A stretch of 64,000 bases of DNA from Lineus longissimus. Its lineage: Eukaryota > Nemertea > Pilidiophora > Heteronemertea > Lineidae. The notes under the pieces are model-generated. The model was not told the origin of the DNA and did not search any database. It worked only from the letters and a program-made list of their open reading frames with translations. This document shows, one piece after another, positions 60,217 through 64,000 of the stretch. Every line of letters starts with the position of its first letter. Positions within the stretch are counted from its first letter, which is position 1. Both the position numbers and the translations under genes were made by a program. Location of the stretch: contig NC_088317.1 in the NCBI RefSeq assembly GCF_910592395.1, forward strand, positions 2,234,001 through 2,298,000, in the 5' to 3' direction.

Positions 60217-61026
60217 CAGCATTGCCCATTGATACAAAGTTTTCACACCTCGAGTTACGAAACGGCAAGGACGACAAACGGCACGGACGACAAATAAGTT
60301 AATGTATTGAGGGGGTCATCCTGATTGTTTTGACACCTTTTAGGCGCACGGGTGGGTACATAACCAGGGTTTTCAGATTCATTATCAAAACATAGTGACC
60401 CCAAGGGGGTTAATTAAGGGTCATTCACTCACATTCATGAAAAACATTTACAATCTCCCAGTTTTATTTATTTGCAGTATGACAGTTGCTAGCGGTACCT
60501 GATGATATTATTGAGAAGTTGCAAAAAAGCTGGGGGTATTATCAATAAAGATCACCACCCGTGGTCAAAATATCAGCTCTCTGCGGTTTTCATTGACAAT
60601 TTTATATATAACCATACCCAGGATCTAGGCGCATCCTCGAAAAACCAGAGTCGGTTGTAGCCTCCTCCCCTCGCACACGTGCAGGATGATCCGGGAGTGG
60701 CATTAGGTGATCGTGAATTTATCTTAACCCACCAAGTCCGAATCCCATAAGAGAGAAGACGGAGAAATGACATTGCGATCTCGGAGGGCATTTAAAGCAA
60801 GTGTACTACATCGAACTGTGACTTCATATTATCTTGGATGTCCCCTTCCTAAGATACTTCCTAAAAAGTAAACAACCACGGACGCTCACTGCCAAGTACA
60901 TAACAACCGACTCGCGACGCATCTTCCCCTTCCACCCAACAACTAGATAAATCAGATATTGTGCAGGTAATTACATAATTAGCTCAAGTGATCATTATCA
61001 AATTACTGCAAGATAACCAGTTATAT

Positions 61027-61048
61027 TAATCCATTAAGCGGTGGATTA
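61027..61048. promoter_or_regulatory. Second inverted pair of Otx-type sites
   Basis: TAATCC (61027-61032) and GGATTA (61043-61048) are separated by ten bases, the opposite facing to the pair at 59.4 kb. Occupancy is unknown. Confidence 0.25.
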
Positions 61049-61705
61049 ACTACTCATCCTGTTTATATTGCTAGGTGAGAGTTTTGGCGCGAAATTTATT
61101 GTAAGATGCGGATGAAATTCCCACGGACTTTCCCAACATGGCTCAACATGAGAATGTTAGTACTGGCCCAATACTAATCTCTGATCCAGAATCAGAAAGG
61201 ATCCGGGAAGAAAATGGAAGGGGAGCCAGTTTCTGTTTTTCAAAATATCTGATAAATGTCAGTCATGAATTTTTCTGTCCTTATAGCTTAGCACGGTCAA
61301 ATTGATCAGTACGTTACACATAAACGAATTTCGGAATAGTTGAACTAATAATTTCAATAGATTATTTAAAGCCAAATAGAACTACCATTAATCTGCAATA
61401 CGGCAATTTTTCAAAAATGTTATCAATATCGATTATTAAAACAACGTTTAGAAAAAAGTGTTGCGTACCGTAATGCTATTTTCTGGAGACAATTTTTTGC
61501 ATACAGTAAAGCTGTTTTCAAAGAAAGTTTTCCACAAACTTCCGCAAAAATGCCAGTGATTTGCCGTCAATTAATTGATGTGAAAATTTGAATCAATTAA
61601 CGAAAGACTAACAGTTAATTGGAATATCTCACATGTATCATTGACGGGATCATTTTACAGGAAAACATGTGACCATGTGATCAACATTGACCAATCAAAA
61701 TTATT

Positions 61706-61782
61706 TGTCAATCAACCATTTCATGAAGTCCCTCAAGCTATATCTAATCACTTCAATGATGGGATTTGATCCCTGTCAATCA
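61706..61782. promoter_or_regulatory. Two TALE-type TGTCAATCA sites
   Basis: TGTCAATCA occurs at 61706-61714 and 61774-61782, the reverse complement of the TGATTGACA word bound by Meis/Pbx-type homeodomain proteins. A related CCAATCA lies just upstream at about 61691. Confidence 0.25.
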
Positions 61783-64000
61783 CCGATGATGTCACTTAAC
61801 TGTGTTATATGATGAGATATTGAGTTATGTAATAAAAAAAATATACCGCTAGAAATGGCGTTACTCAGAACCATTTAGCGATAATTTCAAATTTAACAAT
61901 GAAAAGTCGGCAGTTGAAGTATCAATAAATGTTATTTTTGGGGGAAAAAAAGGGAAGATAAACGAAAAATTGTCGTTATATCAATTTCTGCTTTCACTTA
62001 GCAACTCAATACTAAAAAATATAATGAAAACATAGAAATGAGAAATGAGACTTGCTTTATTTTCAAGTCACGAGTTTCCTTCAAGTAAAATGTTCACTTT
62101 ATTCAGTTTCTGTTCGAAAGTAGAAATGCTTATGCTAACCGCCGATTTGTCCCTACTTGTTCAGAGCAAGATTGGCGATTATTTAATTAGCAATTAGCCA
62201 AATTGTTCAAAGCAATTATCTACTATGTAAGTCAACTATGAAGGAGATTATTACATGGTTTGGCTCGTCAGCGCTGAACTGCATCGAGACAAGTCAAAAC
62301 AACTACACCATCCGTTGTGCATCAGATAATCAGCGACCTTACTGTCATAAATATCCCAACAAGACTTAGTCAAACTGTGAATGAATATTACATAACAAAA
62401 TATGTTTTGTTGTTCGAAATATTACACTAGTGACCATTATATATTGTACTTGTTGAAGAACACTTTTAAAACTTTAGTTTTGATTTGTTTTGAACTGTAG
62501 AAGTATTTTGAACTTTTTCATTTCAAACATGGGTTCCTAGCGATTTTTATAAGAACATTTTTGTCAGACCACACAAAAAGATTATATCTTAAATGTCACG
62601 TTGTAAATGCAATGGTAGGGGACCAGCGTCAAGCTTAATGAGAATTAACGAACATGAAAATTTGAACTTTGAAATTTGTCCACAAGTGGTCAGTTGGGTT
62701 CAAAAGTGTAGTATTTCACATTAGGCCTTAATATTGTTAAACCAAATTTTCAAGTAAAAAATACTGCGTTTCATGCCATTTTGGGTAAATGCACACAATA
62801 TTGACGTGTACTGGTATTCGCCATGTCCCTTTTCAAAATAGCGCGATAAAAAATAATTTCATCTGTATTTTCAAACTTTAAAAAAATCCAAGCTTTGATA
62901 TAAATATTCTTCCTGGTGCTAGCTAATAATAATATCGATTTATTATACCCATCAATTTCACATTTTCCCGATACATTAGTGATTTTCTCCGCCTACCTCA
63001 TATGCCAAGAACCACCTCCTTGTCGAAGGAGTGACTCAGGAGGCCCGAACTCTGATGAGAGAAAGGGGCTCTATCTTCAAATGACTCAAAGATGACTGGG
63101 GAAAACTTTAGTCATATTTCTTGGTTGCCTTCGGGCAAATCTTACAAGAAATGATCAAGATCATGTGCAAGTACTAAATTTCGTGGTAATAACAGAAGAA
63201 GCAGTGCAATTGTTAAAACTCACTGAGATACTAGAACCTTAGAGAGAATTTTGGAGAGGAGAAATCGTCATACAAAATACATGTATTCCTAATTTCTCAC
63301 TTTGCAAACTAAATGGGAGTTAGTTGTGTTGTTTTGGTCTGGTGAGAAAACTAGATTTCACACTTTCTTTTCCATATATCTATCTCTGTATTAACTTTTT
63401 TATTGAAGTTTGGATTAAATCTACACTTTATATTATCGATATACTTCATTAATGAAATAAGGTAAGTTACTTAAAAATACTGTCAGCGCATTTTCGTGCC
63501 AGTGTAAAGTTGTCAGTTGCGCTAACTTGTTAAGTGTCAAAGATCATGATATAATTTTGAGATGATGATAACTAAATTGGTGATTATGCGCAAAAAGGCG
63601 GGAATATCATTAGTCTTGTCTCAACATTAATAACAATTATAAGCTAAAGTCTACGTACTTTGGTACTTTTTAACTGTTAGAAATAAATTTTGCTCTGTAA
63701 CAAGTCGGCAAATAAGTGTGCTGGCCTCCGCAACGGCCCGAAATCTTAAAGTGATTAGCAACTCCAAGTTTTAATAATCTCGTACGCGTTGTAGGCCGAC
63801 CTTGTATATTAATGGCTATATTTTTGTCGCAATAAGCACCAGGCATGCCTGGTTATATGAATTCTGTTGGACCTACACTTTTCAATGGATATACCTTTAA
63901 TCCGAAGTTAGAATGAATGCCATGACAAACTTGAAGAGCGGCCCCAAAGAGCTAGTCTGCCCAACTTTTCAAACGTATATTTTCAAATGAAATGTTGAAT

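Larger units (their letters stand above)
50075..64000 (-). other. Zic intron (3' portion), at least 13.9 kb
   Basis: From the acceptor at 50075-50076 to the window edge no minus-strand frame encodes further Zic fingers or N-terminal sequence, so the donor lies beyond 64000. The stretch is AT-rich with no recognised gene on either strand. It contains the 40-bp tandem repeat beside the acceptor, paired Otx-type sites and TALE-type sites listed separately. Long introns in such genes often hold enhancers; that is expectation, not evidence. Confidence 0.7.

Noticed and set aside
1-64000. Prokaryotic features, CRISPR arrays, rRNA or intact tRNA genes
   Set aside because: None seen; only tRNA-derived SINE heads are present and the gene structure is that of an animal.

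Overview
This is animal nuclear DNA, AT-rich and gene-poor, with spliced genes, GT-AG introns, AATAAA poly(A) signals, a LINE fragment and tRNA-derived SINE-like inserts. The clearest phylogenetic marker is a minus-strand exon of a Zic / odd-paired zinc-finger gene. The form of its fifth finger and its C-terminal tail fit a protostome, most likely a marine spiralian such as a mollusc, annelid, brachiopod or relative. That placement is inference.

Left part (1-11.7 kb, plus strand): two tandem genes for lysine/alanine-rich secreted proteins. Only the last two exons of the first copy (gene A) are in the window: a coding exon ending at 82 and a terminal exon from 360 to about 645. The second copy (gene B) can be followed from signal-peptide exon to poly(A) signal (3805-11693). 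I reconstruct 12 coding exons giving 1,071 residues. All 11 introns are phase 1, so all ten internal exons are multiples of three. The largest exon carries three internal repeats of about 116-120 residues, the first two almost identical. In both genes the terminal exon adds only one Ala and the stop codon, and their 3' UTRs still share sequence. A broken LINE 3' end lies between the genes and a SINE-like insert lies in one gene B intron.

Middle part (11.7-48.4 kb): a gene desert of about 37 kb in which I recognise no protein gene. It holds a long near-perfect hairpin, several short or diverged tandem repeats, a second SINE-like insert, a nuclear-receptor-type site cluster and two promoter-like motif clusters.

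Right part (48.4-64 kb, minus strand): the last coding exon of the Zic gene (49578-50074), encoding fingers 4 and 5 and the C-terminal tail, with its splice acceptor at 50075-50076. The rest of the window, at least 13.9 kb, is the intron upstream of that exon; the exon with the N-terminus and fingers 1-3 is beyond the right edge. This intron contains a 40-bp tandem repeat next to the acceptor and clustered sites of the Otx (TAATCC) and TALE (TGTCAATCA) types, as expected of a developmental-regulator intron. The lysine-rich genes and Zic converge on the desert; nothing indicates that they are functionally linked.
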